From: Atherinomorus stipes
Lineage: Eukaryota; Chordata; Actinopteri; Atheriniformes; Atherinidae
DNA: 64,000 bases
Assembly: GCA_023101725.1 (NCBI GenBank)
Contig: JALJCO010007832.1
Location: 1-64,000, forward strand
Reading direction: 5' to 3'
Below are positions 24,901 through 36,609 of the stretch, in pieces; the first letter of the stretch is position 1, and every line of letters starts with the position of its first letter. The notes below the pieces were generated by a model. It did not search any database and was not told the DNA's origin. It saw only the letters and a list, made by a program, of their open reading frames with translations. The position numbers were made by a program, and so were the translations under genes.

Positions 24901-26400
24901 TCTCATTCAGTTGGAAGGAGCTATATTGAGTTGGCTATGTAACTGACGTGTCTCTCGTCTTCAGCGCACGGAAAAGTAAAAACAAAATATGTCAGTAAAA
25001 CCTGCATAAAACTCAACTGCGAAAATAAATCAAGTCTCCTTACCCTTTTAATCTCCGCTGTTGTAGTCTCGTCAGCTTCTGCTGCTTCACCATGTGGCAA
25101 AACAAGAGAATCAGCTCTTAACAACAAGGTATCAGCTGTTGTACCTGTTTTGTTTTGTTTTTTTTAAATCACGCAACGGTTTTTGTTCGTTTGTTTTCTC
25201 CCAACAATGTCGCCAGGGGGCGCCATGCCTAGTTTTATGGTTTACTGTCGGTCAGGAAAGGACGATACCATAATTTTTTTCTGTCGATTCGATACCATTG
25301 ATTTGTAGTACTTATTAAAATCCAAAACGATGGATAGCCTACTTTTGTCCCAGGAAAATCACATAATCATATGGCAAGGGCAATATGAAATGTTGCTGGA
25401 AAGAAATGCTTTTAAAACAATGATTGATTATTGATGCATAAATTAAGCAAAAGTTTGGTTAAAAAGAAAACGTTTGAAAATGCTACAATAATTCAACTCA
25501 AAATTAATGTAAGCTTATTTAAACTGCTTAAATAGAAAATTATGAAATATAATAATAGTAACATTAAGATAACATAATAACATGCATTTGCAATGAAATA
25601 TGTAAACAAAATATCACAAACAGTTGCAGCATCGTCATGACATCATGAATTGATGCCATCATGACAATTAGAGGAAAAAAGTATTAAAAAATAAAAACGA
25701 AAAATGACCAGCAAGACAACTCCTGCTTACCTGTTAATTGTGAACCCTGTTAAATTGTGCTATAATCTAAAATTAATTTAGCAGGCCTCCTGTTAAAGAA
25801 GCAGATATTTTCTTAAATATATCTTAATAAAAAAAAAACAGCTTTTTTTCCCTGAGTGAATGCAATGGCATCCATAGGTTAGTGAACTGCTTGTCTATGA
25901 GTTTAAATGAAGTTGGCAAAAGAATAACTAAAGTTCTTCACATGTTGAGTTTAGCCTGTTCCAGCACACCATGCAGCAAAGACAAATGTTAAATCTAGTA
26001 TAACTGTCCCAGAATAAATACCATTATGCCATGAACAAATAGAAGAAAAAAGTTTTCAATGTATGAATCAGGAGATTTTTTACTTGTTTAATGTATTATT
26101 TAAGGGCAATATTCACATTTGATGTGTGCATAATTTCACAAAGGCATGGTATTTCAAGTTAGTGTTGCTACTTCCAGTGTATTCCAGATAGAAGATTATA
26201 AATGTTAAGGTTCAGAGAAGTGATATTCAAAAGTAGTTTAAAAATCAAGTCTTGTGAAATGTCAGCTTCACTTTTAATTAGAAAAAAAAAGACAAGAAAA
26301 GGCAAAGAAAATTTTCCTCCCCTTCCTGTTCTCGGAAAATGGGTGTCCCTTCATTCATTAGTCCCACCCACTGCTGAAGGAGCAGCAAAAAGACTCCTGC
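21931..26400. other. Intergenic DNA between six7 and actr2
   Basis: No exon recognised. From about 22052 a CTGGGGACTACACAATT end resembles hAT-type termini (compare the GACTACACGACTTTT complement near 12520). 23690..23750 is a TTAATTC/GAATTAA-rich palindromic patch, 24193..24257 is a short hairpin, and 25250..25310 has a CGATACCAT block typical of MITE debris. The remainder is AT-rich and featureless to my eye. Confidence 0.45.
24193..24257. repeat. Isolated inverted repeat (25-bp arms)
   Basis: Arms 24193..24217 and 24233..24257 are complementary at 24 of 25 positions (left arm begins AAACTGATTAATCCAGG), with a 15-base loop. It may be a tiny MITE or a structured element. No target duplication is evident. 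Confidence 0.7.
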
Positions 26401-26516
26401 TCACCTGTCAGCTGTGATCTCTGTTAAATTCATGGGTGTTTATCTTAAATTATTTGTCATTTAGCGGCTTCTTCTTCAAACAGCTGAGCGAATTTTGAGC
26501 TTTTTGTTCTAAAGGC

Positions 26517-29500
26517 ATGGACAACCAGGGGAGGAAAGTGGTGGTCTGTGACAATGGGACAGGGGTAAGTTAAATAATCCAGAATATCTGCTTGTTTCTT
26601 GAAGAAGCTTATCATCGCAGATGTATGAATTGTTGCAGCATGTGATGACTGCGCAGGTTATTGTCTTATTTGCTCATGACAAGAAATATCTTCAGGTCTG
26701 GATTGTTAAATGTCAAACACATGAAGCAGTTTAGGGTAAAACTCTGCATACTCCACCTTGTCTCCACATGTCTGGACTTGTCTTTCTCCTACCTTTAGAT
26801 GTAGCCATAAATGGTTGTGATGCTTTGAATGGAGCGCAGATTGGATGAAAAACAGGAAGAGACACTGGAGGTTTCAGAAATGGTTCTGGCACCTCAGAAG
26901 TGATTTTATAATATTGCACGGTAGTATTTGGTCTCCAATGACAGTTATCAACCATTAGAAAACGGTCTAGTTTTTGTTGTTGTTGTTTGTTTTCCTTCTC
27001 TCTTTTTTTTTTTTTTTGCCTCTACAAGTAATCTGTTGCACCGCTTCAGGCTAAGGAATGTGTGTGTGGAAGACAAGTTGAGACAGTAAAGTGGGAGGTG
27101 GTTGAGAGACAGATGTTTTACTGGTAAATGGCACGGCCTTTACATGTTGCATACCTCTTAATTTATTCAAATAATTGCTGCAAAATTATTTCATTTTTAA
27201 AAGCCTAATGAATTTGACAGATCTGTCTGAGACAATAGGGGAAAAAAGTATTCTTAGGTGCATGTTAATTTGGAAATTGTCTGTAGAGAGAGGCTGAATA
27301 CATTCGGGGCCTTTACAAAACACCAGTTTCAGTCATCATCTGAAAAAAAAAAACTTTACAGACAAGTGCAAAATTGTTGATTTGTTTCATGTTCACAACC
27401 CTGCACAGTTTGTCAAGTGTGGCTTTGCTGGATCCAACTTCCCTGAGCACATCTTCCCTGCTATGGTTGGTCGGCCAATCATACGATCCACCACCAAAGT
27501 GGGCAACATTGAAATAAAGGTGAGATCAAATGATAGAAATATAAAAACAAAAGCAGGTTGTAAAATGTCCTGAATATGACTGCAAAAATTCATAAACATA
27601 TAAAAAAACAAGCAAATAAATAAGTAAATAAACAGATTAATGAATAAATAAAATAAGCCTGGCAAAGATTAGCAGATTATAAACTATTCGATGAATAGAC
27701 TGTAAATAAAGGATAACATTTAAAAAAGTTTCCATCCTCTTTGAAACTGTACTGTACATGCGGTGATAACTTGTTTAGCTAGTGAACTAGCTGACCTCCC
27801 TTTCCTCCACCACTAAGTCCTGTGTTGTTGCAGCTTGTAAGTACTAAAGTGTCTTAGAAATGCACACCTGTTAGTTTCCTGGCTCACAGGGAAGTTCATA
27901 AGTTCGTAAGCTGAGATTATGATCACTTAGACCCTTTAGCCTCAAAATCCCTGTTAGATTTCAGAGAGACATTTTTTGGGATAAGAGGCAGAAATAATTC
28001 TGATACATAACTAGCTAATTTACACTAATTCATGATTTTTTCAGCAGATTATGCTTATTTGATATTTAAGAAGCACCAAGGCTTCAATGTCTTTGCATAC
28101 TTGTTAGCATGTAGCTGCTGGTGCCAAAGTAACAATGAAGAAGGATGTAAAAAGGATCTTGAAAAGTCATCATGAATGCTTGTTTTTTTTCCCTTTAATC
28201 TTTTGATATTAAGACGAAAACCCTCTCAGAGAAACCAGTTTGGCCATTCACAAGTCAAACTCTTTCTTTCCATAAAACAAAAATTTCCAGTTATAATCAT
28301 AGAGACTGACTCTGATGTCTTCCACCAGGACTTGATGGTAGGAGATGAGGCCAGTGAGTGTCGCTCCTTGCTGGAGGTGTCCTACCCCATGGAGAATGGC
28401 ATGGTGCGCTGTTGGGAAGACATGCTCCATCTGTGGGACTACACCTTTGGCCCGGACCGCCTGGACATCAACCCATCGGAATGCAAGGCATGTACCAGAT
28501 GTAATTAGCTAAGACTGAAATATATAACCACCATCAAGTTAAAAGACACATTCTGACACCTTCCATGCAGTTTCTCTCTGAGCTACCAGAAGTTACATAT
28601 TCTTTGAACATAATTACGGTTTGTACACAATGCATGGGGTCATTTTAGAAGGAAGGCATCTTCATCCTCCATCACTGATGCTGACTCTGCACCTCTTTGC
28701 TATGAGTCATAACATTCAGTCTGATGCTTTCTGCATAATACTGAAAACACTGAATGCACCTTTTACATACCACTGAAGAAGTTCTTGCCATGGAAGATGA
28801 AACATGTATTTCTTTTTCTTCTTAAAGATCCTTCTGACTGAGCCGCCCATGAACCCCACCAAGAACCGTGAGAAAATTACCGAGGTCATGTTTGAGACGT
28901 ATCAGTTCCACGGCATCTATGTGGCGATCCAGGCCGTCCTCACTCTGTACGCCCAGGGTAAGAAGGCTGCATGACACCAGGCTCCTGCTTTTACTCACTT
29001 ACCAAATCAACATGTGGAAGCTTCAATCCCTCAGAGCAAAGTTTATGCAGACAAACAGGAGGACCCTCCCTACTGCTGTTGTGCATCACGTTACTAATGT
29101 CAACTGTACAGACTTTGTTATGAACAAAAATGTAGGATTTTGTTACTCAAGCAAAAAATTCCATGAACACAAGAGAAATATCAACCTAAGAAAAACGCTG
29201 GTGAAAATGCAAGAGGTGAGAGGATTAAGCAGCTGATGAGGGTGCAAATGAGAAAAGACTTGAAAATATACAGATAATTATCTAAAGTTTGGAGTCAGAT
29301 TGCATTGAACTACCAATATGTACCAAATGTACTGCACTAAGTTTGGTTTAAAAGGAGACCAATCACATTTGGAAAGGATGCAACTGCTCAAGTGATGCGA
29401 CACAAGGAACCAAAGATTATGACGTCATGGACTCGGTCATGAAAGGTATCAGTATAATCAAGAGGATTTTTCAAATGTGTCTCCTCTCTAGTCTCTGTAT

Positions 29501-32500
29501 TGCTGAGGAAGAGGAGGAGACACGTCTACTGAACCTTTTTGAGGTTTGATGGCTTCACATGGTGCTGTATTGTCTGTGTGCTGCAATTATGTCCATCTAT
29601 CTGGAAGTTTTTACTTTCTAAAAGCGCACAGAGCTGCTGCACAGTCTCTGTGTGACTCAACAAACCTACAGATCTTATTACAGACATTTTCAAAGAGTTA
29701 ACAGTTATATGCAAAGTTAATCATGCACCATAAAATATGCAGAATGGCCACATTGAACGTGCAGGAAAAAACAATTTACAATAATACAAATTATATACTT
29801 TAATAATGCATAACTAATGCATTCATTAATGCAGGATCCATCATGAAGTCCTGTTGCTCATCATGAACTGATGATGATCTCAATGTGGATTACTTCACTC
29901 TTAATAGTTCATCAGGTGAACATCAATTCATTGTTAATTTATTAATTCATGCATTCATTGATAAGTTGACAAATTTTCCATTTTAGACCAAAATATGCTG
30001 TGATCTATTTTCCTGCCATTGATTTCTTTCCCTTTTTATATGCAAGACCAACCTAAAAAGTTCATGTTGGTATATATTCACTACAGGTAAATCCCTACCC
30101 ATTACTCATTGATGACTTCAAGATTAATGTATATCCTCAAGTAAAGTCATACCAAATTTAATATGAAGTAACTAGTAATTCAAGTCTGAGTTACAAGTAT
30201 GTAACCATTCATATGCCCCCCATAAAACAAACAATATCAGATTTTTTTTTTCTTTCAAAATATAATTTTGGTTTACAAAAAAATAGCTGGTTTATCTGTC
30301 ATTTATCTGTACAATTTTATAAATAAGAATAAATTGACTGTATGAAAATAAATTATGGTATATTTTGGCCTAAACTGGAAAATTAGTCAACATATTGATG
30401 AATGCATGAATTAATGAATTAACAATGAATTAATGTTCACCAACTGATGATCTATTAGGTGTGAAGTAATCACATAAATCCACTTTGAGATTGTTACTGT
30501 AGTTCATGATGAGTAACAGGAATTCATGATGGATCCTGCATTAATAAGTACATTAGTTCATCATGTGTTAAGTATTGTTAAAGGGACTAGAGACATGAAT
30601 TACGAAAGAATAAACAAGCATGTCCCGTTTTTTTTTAATACTTATGGGTGATGAAGCATTAAAACCCAAAAAGAACGAGCCCACCCACCTCTTTCTCCGT
30701 TGCCTTGAACAGGCTGTGTGCTGCATAAAGCGCTGCAATTCACTGGCTGAATTTCCCGCGCTGCCCTGCGGATGTGACGTCAAATGACGCTGCATCTGCA
30801 TCCCCGACCGTTTTGATGCAGGAAGAAGACGGTGGCGGTAAATTCAAACACTGTAAGCGATAGTTATGGATTCTTCTGCCGTCAGCAAATGATCCAGATC
30901 AACTGAAAGATGCTAAAAAGTGTAACTACAAAGAAAAAGCGTAGTAAACAAAATTATAGCTTCAGTTTGTGCACGCTCCCATGACGGCTTGGCTTGTGGC
31001 TGCAGTTAGCTGAAGCGCCAGTCACGCCAGTGACGAGTTTCATTTCTTAATCTTGCCTCTAGTCCCTTTAAGCCCTTCCGTTTGATTTAGAAAGTACAGA
31101 AGATTTTTGAATATAAACAGTCCCGCCTCACTCCTAAGCACACCCCTTCATTCCCTCCCCTCCCAATGCAGAATCAAAGGTCTGCAGGCATGCCGTTGGA
31201 CAATCCTAGAGGTGCACCCCCTTCAAGGATTGGTTGGAGTTTTCATTGAATATTTAGAGATTGGAAACATATTTTATTTTGATTAATGGTGGGTCTGTCT
31301 TGTATTTCAGAGTTCCATTACCTCATTCATAGCATTTTACCCTGTTAGAAAAATAGTGTAAGAATGCAACATCGGTAAGGGTTGCTTTAAGTGTTACCAA
31401 AAAACATGTATAGGCCTACATATCAGTCAGCTGCATGATGGTCCCCTGCATGGGGTCCTTGGCACAAAAATGTTAAAAGGATTTATGCCATAGCAATAAA
31501 AACTAGTTCATGTAGTTGACATTGCTGCATATGTAAATACTCCAAAGAAAAAAATGGCACTTTTTAGAGCGGGGGACTGTTTGGTACACTAGACCTCCCT
31601 TCCTCAGTAAAAGAGTTGGGTGAGGTAATGATATGCAACTTTACCCGGAGACAAAGTTGACTTAATTTTGATTGGCTACACCCTATTTGGCTATAACCTT
31701 ATTTAGAGAAAGTAGGTCAAGCTGTGGTCGCGGTTTGCTAAAGACTATCTCTTAGCAACATGTGCATTTCAGAGAGTGAGCTATGTTTATCAGACGAGAC
31801 AGCAACTAGAAAATAAACTTACAGGTAATGGCAAGGTCGTGGTCGCCTCCCTCAGTGCTGCTGCAGACGTTTTCTTTTAAATCCATTCATTTGAAAACCC
31901 AGACCTGACTACTCAGCAGTTACTCAGCTCCACTCACGCAGTTGAATCTTTAAAGACCCGTGCTTTACAGTTTGCCCCCCAGGACATGACACTAGCCTCT
32001 GTCAGCTTTCTAAGGATTTACCAGATTTGCTTAACCCTGTGAATGCTCCATCAACGTCTGCAGGTTTGCTTACCGGCGTGGTTGTCGACTCAGGAGATGG
32101 TGTCACCCACATCTGTCCAGTGTATGAAGGCTTTTCTCTTCCCCACCTCACACGCAGGCTGGATATTGCCGGACGTGACATCACACGCTACCTCATTAAG
32201 GTGAGCTGAAAATCCTGGTGTTGGGTGGCAAACCAGGAAAATTCCTGTAAAAACTAGCGATAAACGTGTATCACAGACCTATTTTTAATATTCTTGTTTT
32301 GATTAGCTCCTGCTGCTCCGTGGATATGCCTTCAATCATTCGGCTGACTTTGAGACCGTGCGGATGTTGAAGGAGAAGCTCTGTTATGTAGGATACAACA
32401 TAGAACAAGAGCAGCGTCTGGCCACAGAGACAACCTACCTGGTGGAGTCCTACACGGTACGTTGAAGATATTTTAGATAACTTTTTTATGTGGAATCTTC

Positions 32501-33906
32501 TTGCAAAGTTCTTCATCCATCTAACCAGGCTAAAACTTTTGTCCTCATGTGTCGCGCCCATCAACTGTCCAAGAATATAACAAACGACTGAAAAGCTTGT
32601 GGGTTTATGTTTCACCGGGCCCTGTTCTGTATCCCAGCTCCCTGATGGCCGGCAGGTGAATGTCGGTGGTGAACGATTTGGGGCCCCTGAAGCTCTTTTC
32701 CAGCCTCATCTCATCAATGTGGAGGGAGCAGGGGTTGCTGAGCTGCTCTTCAACACCATCCAGGCTGCAGACATTGACCTCAGGTCAGAATTTCCTTCCT
32801 GCTCCCTTTAAAAGTCCGTACAGCCACACATATGACGCTGTCTGACGGAGCAGGCTTATAATCATGTCTTCTCCATGTTTTCCCATGCAGGGCCGACTTC
32901 TACAAGCACATTGTTCTTTCGGGGGGGACCACGATGTACCCAGGCCTTCCTTCCAGACTAGAGAGAGAGATCAAGCAGCTGTACCTGGAGAGGGTGCTGG
33001 ATGGAGACACTCAAAAACTATCTGTAAGAACTTAAAGTGTATTTATTTTTAGACAAAAATATGCAGCAAATGTTTGAGAAATGAGAGTCAGTGTACAGTT
33101 GTGCCACACAAATACGGCACGGGCAAAAGGTTTAGACGCACGCCCATCGGCAAAAAGGCTAAATTCTCAATTGTAGTTTAAATAAAAAGAAACTGAAAAA
33201 AGTAATATTAGATAAAAACTAGAAAAGCACTCGGAGAGTGCACGCCTCAGCCAAACAGCCCGACTCCCTTATTTTTGTGTGTTCTGGATCATCGTATCTA
33301 GACGTTTCTCTGGATCCGGATCAACTTTCGAAACACTGAGATCCTTTCTTGTAATTTTTTACCAAACACTCGGGCCATTCATGTGCAGTTATATGGAAAA
33401 ATTCCAAAAATTTGGCGTATTAGGGTGATGTTCGTGTAAGACTGTTTCAGGCGTTGGTAAGGAGGTTTGATGTTCACCATGGTGTGTCAGTCAGAACACA
33501 AAGGACTCGCTTGTATAGTTAACTGTCTTTACTGCTCACGCTTAATCACAACAGCACAGTTTGAACTTTATTAAGTCATCTTGACCATGTCTACATGACT
33601 AAATGCACTGAATTGTGGCCATGTGATTGGCTGATTCACTATTTGTGTAAACAAGCAATTGAACAATAAAGTGGCCGGTGAGTAAATAGTACATGCTGTG
33701 TCTTAACAACCTTTCTTCTACTTTTTACCTGCGCAGAAGTTCAAGATCCGAATCGAGGACCCTCCCAGACGTAAACACATGGTGTTCCTGGGGGCGCCGT
33801 TCTGGCCAACATCATGAAAGACAAGGATTCCTTCTGGCTGAGCAGAGAAGAGTACCAGGAGAAAGGCCTGGGAGTGCTGCAGAAGCTTGGAGGGGGAGTC
33901 AGATGA
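26517..33906 (+). CDS. actr2: Actin-related protein 2 (ARP2), nine exons, terminal exon frameshifted
   Basis: ARP2 is the actin-like subunit that, with ARP3, forms the first subunits of a new branch in the Arp2/3 complex. Coding exons: 26517..26564, 27409..27519, 28329..28487, 28828..28957, 32064..32200, 32307..32456, 32638..32783, 32891..33023, 33737..33906. They encode the actin fold from start ([16 protein letters not shown], the nucleotide phosphate loop) through [18 protein letters not shown] to [20 protein letters not shown]. Without the exon 9 lesion the total would be 394 residues, equal to human ARP2. Exon 9 is one base short: a run of five G at 33790..33794, where the paralogous exon at 44785 has six, shifts the frame to a TGA at 33815..33817 and leaves about 364 residues. 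Exon 3 appears to use a GC donor. Fish often keep two actr2 copies and I cannot tell a from b. Family identity is certain; whether the frameshift is real is not. Confidence 0.93.
28488..28489 (+). other. Probable GC (non-canonical) splice donor of actr2 intron 3
   Basis: Exon 3 must end after the codons GAA TGC AAG to join in frame with exon 4 (ATC CTT CTG, matching the CKILLTEPP of ARP2). The next bases are GCATGT, so the donor is AAG|GCATGT. The only nearby GT, four bases on, would shift the frame to a quick stop. The acceptor is an ordinary TTAAAG. Confidence 0.75.
29805..30563. mobile_element. Large foldback MITE in actr2 intron 4
   Basis: Arms of about 190-200 bases (29805..29999 and 30353..30563) are mutually inverted and share CATTAATGCAGGATCCATCA, AATTCATGCATTCAT and similar blocks. 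The interior is AT-rich. No coding sequence. The arms are well matched, suggesting moderate age. Confidence 0.8.
30582..31067. mobile_element. TTAA-flanked MITE in actr2 intron 4
   Basis: Flanked by TTAA at 30578..30581 and 31068..31071. Termini AGGGACTAGAGACA and the complement of AGGGACTAGAGGCA are inverted. TTAA duplication is typical of piggyBac and Kolobok families. It lies 18 bases after the foldback element 29805..30563. Confidence 0.85.
31483..31950 (-). repeat. Intact copy of the split repeat of 9722/12541
   Basis: About 470 bases whose reverse complement runs without interruption across both halves found at 9722..9942 and 12541..12825. It lies in actr2 intron 4, shortly before exon 5 (32064). 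A possible class is a TTAA-type MITE, since the 12.8 kb copy ends near CTCCTTTAA, but this is not secure. Confidence 0.75.
33222..33560 (+). repeat. Interspersed repeat R1, copy 1
   Basis: Begins ACTAGAAAAGCACTCGGAGA and ends TCACAACAGCACAGT. It is about 80-85 percent alike by eye to 37694..38035 in the same orientation. It sits in the last actr2 intron and abuts a Tc1 fragment. No open frame or terminal repeat gives its class. The two copies flank STEEP1 as direct repeats. Confidence 0.8.
33563..33692 (+). mobile_element. Tc1 end fragment in last actr2 intron
   Basis: Contains CTTGACCATGTCTACATGAC and ends in AATAAAGTGGCCGGTGAGTA, the terminal repeat of the same Tc1 family as 261..1130. It shares the same internal deletion with the fragment at 43533..43737, so the two descend from one insertion by segmental duplication. 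It is truncated at the left against repeat R1. Confidence 0.75.
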
Positions 33907-33912
33907 GACGGA

Positions 33913-33918
33913 AATAAA
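33913..33918 (+). terminator. Candidate poly(A) signal of actr2
   Basis: AATAAA seven bases after the ancestral stop codon (33904..33906), with a further AATAAA at 33982 just past the poly-G tract. Either could serve. Confidence 0.4.
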
Positions 33919-34984
33919 ATAAAACTGGAAATGGGGAGGGGGGGGGGGGGACTTGCAACCCATTGGGTATTTCATTCCTACAATAAATGTACAACATCTC
34001 AGTTCTTTTTATAATGTTACACTGCTGTTATCTTTAGCTTTGGAATTTATAAAATCCATCATGATTTATGGATATTTCACTGTATTATATGACATTTTCA
34101 CAGGTTTATAAAATATGTTTTATATTAGAAATATCAGTCTAATTCCTACTGAGCAGATTTCCACCAAATCAACAAATAGGAGACCAATTCTGATTTTTTT
34201 TTGTTGAGCAGGCTGAGTAGATTTACTGATAACTCAGATTGATTAATAAACAGACTAAATTTTTCTTTGTGCAGTTTTTTTTTAATGAAGACACGTGCTT
34301 CTGTGACATTCAGGTAGAACAGAGAGAAAATATTTGAGATAAACTTTATTTTAAATGTCAGCAAGTCAGTCTGATTTACTATGGTCAAGAAAAAAAGATA
34401 ACAGAATTTTACATTTGTGAAAGAAATGAAAGAACTCAAATAAATAAATGAATAATGTGCATATTACACATGTCATTCTGCTTTTGAAAAAAGGTTCCTT
34501 GAATAAATTGTAAAATCTGTCTAATTTCATTGTATTTCTGTCACTCATTATATCTCATGTATGCTGCTATTTTTTTAACAATATATATTATTCTGAGATG
34601 CTTTTAAACAACTTACACACATTCAAATGTGGTGCTATCTTAAATATGTCCCTGAATAAACTATCAGTATCAGATCTATCAAGATCAGAAACCTTCATCC
34701 TTCAAAATAAATGAAAACATGGTTTCGGTATTTGCTGCCATCTGGTGGCTGAGTTTGTGTAAGACATCAAATTTAAGGTCCAAGCACCGAAGCCAAGGAA
34801 AAACATTAGCCTCATTTTAGTATCTGCCCCTCCTAAGTTTAACTGTAATCAGTCTATTTATAAACAAGGAAATATCATTGAACGACACTGAATTTGTGCT
34901 CATTCCTGAGCAGAAGTGAAGAATGACTGTAATACTTGACAAATGCATATTTCAATGCCTCTCTAAAAACCCTGTCCTGCTATT

Positions 34985-35310
34985 TAAACAAATATACTCA
35001 AATGAAAGTACTTGTACATTGTCAGTACAGTGGAATGAGCTCCCCCTCCTCATTAGACAATCCCTCATCACTGTCCATTTTTATTCTTTGGCGTTCAACA
35101 CAACATGAGGTTTGTTTAAATTGATGATTTTATTTGGTTTTATTTTTGTTTTAAACTATTTTTATTTATTCATTTTTAATAGTTCTATTCTTTTAAAGTG
35201 TTTTGTTTTGTTAAGAATTGTTTGAACTATTTGCTTATTGTGTACAGCACTTTGTTACAACTATGGTTGTTTTAAAATGCTCTATAAATAAAGCTGAGTT
35301 AAGTGTTGAG
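34985..35310 (+). mobile_element. 5'-truncated non-LTR retrotransposon tail
   Basis: A short frame reads SVQWNELPLLIRQS, the pattern W(N)xLPxxIR found near the C-terminus of jockey/L2/Rex-type reverse transcriptases. An AT-rich 3' region follows and ends with the tail AAATGCTCTATAAATAAAGC. A similar tail in the opposite orientation lies at 37585..37690. Confidence 0.65.
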
Positions 35311-35628
35311 TCTGCAAAACAGTGGCATTGGGACTTTCCTCGTAAAAATGATCGGCATCTGATACTAGCCCTTTATATACATGGTATCGGGTCAATACTA
35401 AATCACGCAGTATCGGTCCAAATCATCTTTCAGCCGCAACAGCGGAACAAAAAAAGCGTCGGTTTCTGTGGGGACCGCTACCAGTGACGTACACCAGAAG
35501 TTGTCCTGCATTTCCGTGTTTGGACAAGTGTTTGGAGGCGACTTTTCTACTTTCCGACCAGAGGCTTGAAGTTTGGAGGTTTCGGGTCCGCGAGACCACC
35601 TGTGAGTAAACGTCACCAGCGTGCGGAC

Positions 35629-36312
35629 ATGCCGAAGGTCGTGTCCCGGAGCGTGGTGTGCTCGGACACCAGGGACCGGGAGGAGTACGATGACGGGGAG
35701 AAGCCGCTGCACGTCTACTACTGCCTGTGCGGCCAGATGGTCCTGGTCCTGGACTGCCAGCTGGAGAAGCTGCCCATGAGGCCCCGGGACCGGGCCCGGG
35801 TCCTGGACGCGGCCAAGCACGCGCACAAGCTCTGTAACGTGGAGGAGGACGAGACCGCGTACCTGCGCAGAGCCGAGGGCGTGGAGAGGCAGCACCGCCG
35901 CAAGTGCGGCAAGTGCGGGCTGCTGCTGTTCTACCAGCACCAGAACCGGGACCAGACCCCGCCCGCCACCTTCATCGTGGACGGCGCCGTCGTCAAGTTC
36001 GGGCACGGCTTCGGCAGCACGAGCGTGTACAGCCAGAAGCCGCCGGAAGCGCCCAGGAAGGTGCGCGTGATGATGACGAAGAGGACCAAGGACATGGGCA
36101 AGTTCAGCTCCGTCACCGTGTCCACCATCGATGAGGAGGAAGAGGAGATCGAGGCGCGCGAGGTGGCGGACTCGTACGCGCAGAACGCCAAGGTGATCGA
36201 GAAGCAGCTGGAGAGGAAGGGCATGAGCAAGAGGAGGCTGCAGGAGCTCGCGGAGCTGGAGGCCAAGAGGGCCAAGATGAAGGGCACGCTCATAGACAAC
36301 CAGTTCAAGTAG
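35629..36312 (+). CDS. steep1: STEEP1 / CXorf56 homologue, intronless
   Basis: A single uninterrupted frame of 227 residues, close to the 222 of the human protein. The start [20 protein letters not shown] is the conserved N-terminus, so I chose 35629 rather than the in-frame ATG at 35566. Cysteine motifs CLCGQ (about residue 32) and KCGKCGL (about 93) resemble a zinc-binding pair. The acidic segment [14 protein letters not shown] and the basic end [11 protein letters not shown] are almost invariant in the family. In mammals STEEP1 promotes exit of the innate immune sensor STING from the endoplasmic reticulum. The mammalian gene is split by introns; here none is present, and nearly every codon ends in G or C, unlike the surrounding AT-rich DNA. 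A retrocopy that replaced or supplements the parent is possible, but no poly-A tail or target duplication is visible. The coding frame is intact and conserved, so it is probably functional. Confidence 0.93.
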   Translation: MPKVVSRSVVCSDTRDREEYDDGEKPLHVYYCLCGQMVLVLDCQLEKLPMRPRDRARVLDAAKHAHKLCNVEEDETAYLRRAEGVERQHRRKCGKCGLLLFYQHQNRDQTPPATFIVDGAVVKFGHGFGSTSVYSQKPPEAPRKVRVMMTKRTKDMGKFSSVTVSTIDEEEEEIEAREVADSYAQNAKVIEKQLERKGMSKRRLQELAELEAKRAKMKGTLIDNQFK

Positions 36313-36388
36313 AACCGGGACTGGGTCTGGGACCAGGGTGGGTCTGAACTGGACAGGTTCTGGACTGCAGAGACCTGTTATGTCTGGA

Positions 36389-36609
36389 TGAGGTGCTTGT
36401 AGCGTTGCTTTCTGTGTATTCAAAGAGAAAATGAACATTTCTGACTTTTCTTTTTTTTAAAAAATATATTAACTATTCTTTATGTTTGGTGTGAAGCAGA
36501 TGAGGTTCATTTGTAGCGTCGCTTTCTGCGTAATTAAAGAGAAAATAAACATTTCTGACCTTTTTTTTTTTAAATAAACTATTCTTTTTTATGTTTGGTG
36601 TGAAACAGA
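36389..36609 (+). repeat. Two-unit tandem repeat in STEEP1 3' region
   Basis: Units 36389..36500 and 36501..36609 are highly similar (GTAGCGTTGCTTTCTG... against GTAGCGTCGCTTTCTG..., each ending TATGTTTGGTGTGAA). Each carries an AAAGAGAAAATGAAC/AAATAAAC stretch, so the duplication doubles a potential poly(A) region. Confidence 0.85.

Larger units (their letters stand above)
33563..34968 (+). repeat. Segmental duplication, copy A (actr2 last exon and 3' flank)
   Basis: This segment, comprising the end of the last actr2 intron, exon 9, a poly-G tract and about 1 kb of 3' flank, is nearly identical to 43616..45978 once the 1000-bp Tc1 insertion in the latter is removed. Similarity ends at CTCTAAAA (34968) against CCCTAAAA (45978). 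Differences are scattered substitutions and small indels. Confidence 0.92.

Noticed and set aside
26202..26417. Frame just upstream of actr2 exon 1
   Set aside because: No similarity to known proteins, and ARP2 starts cleanly at 26517.
35398..36438. 346-codon open frame on the minus strand
   Set aside because: It lies exactly opposite the GC-rich STEEP1 coding sequence, has a low-complexity Leu/Arg/Val composition typical of antisense frames, and STEEP1 itself is unmistakable on the + strand.
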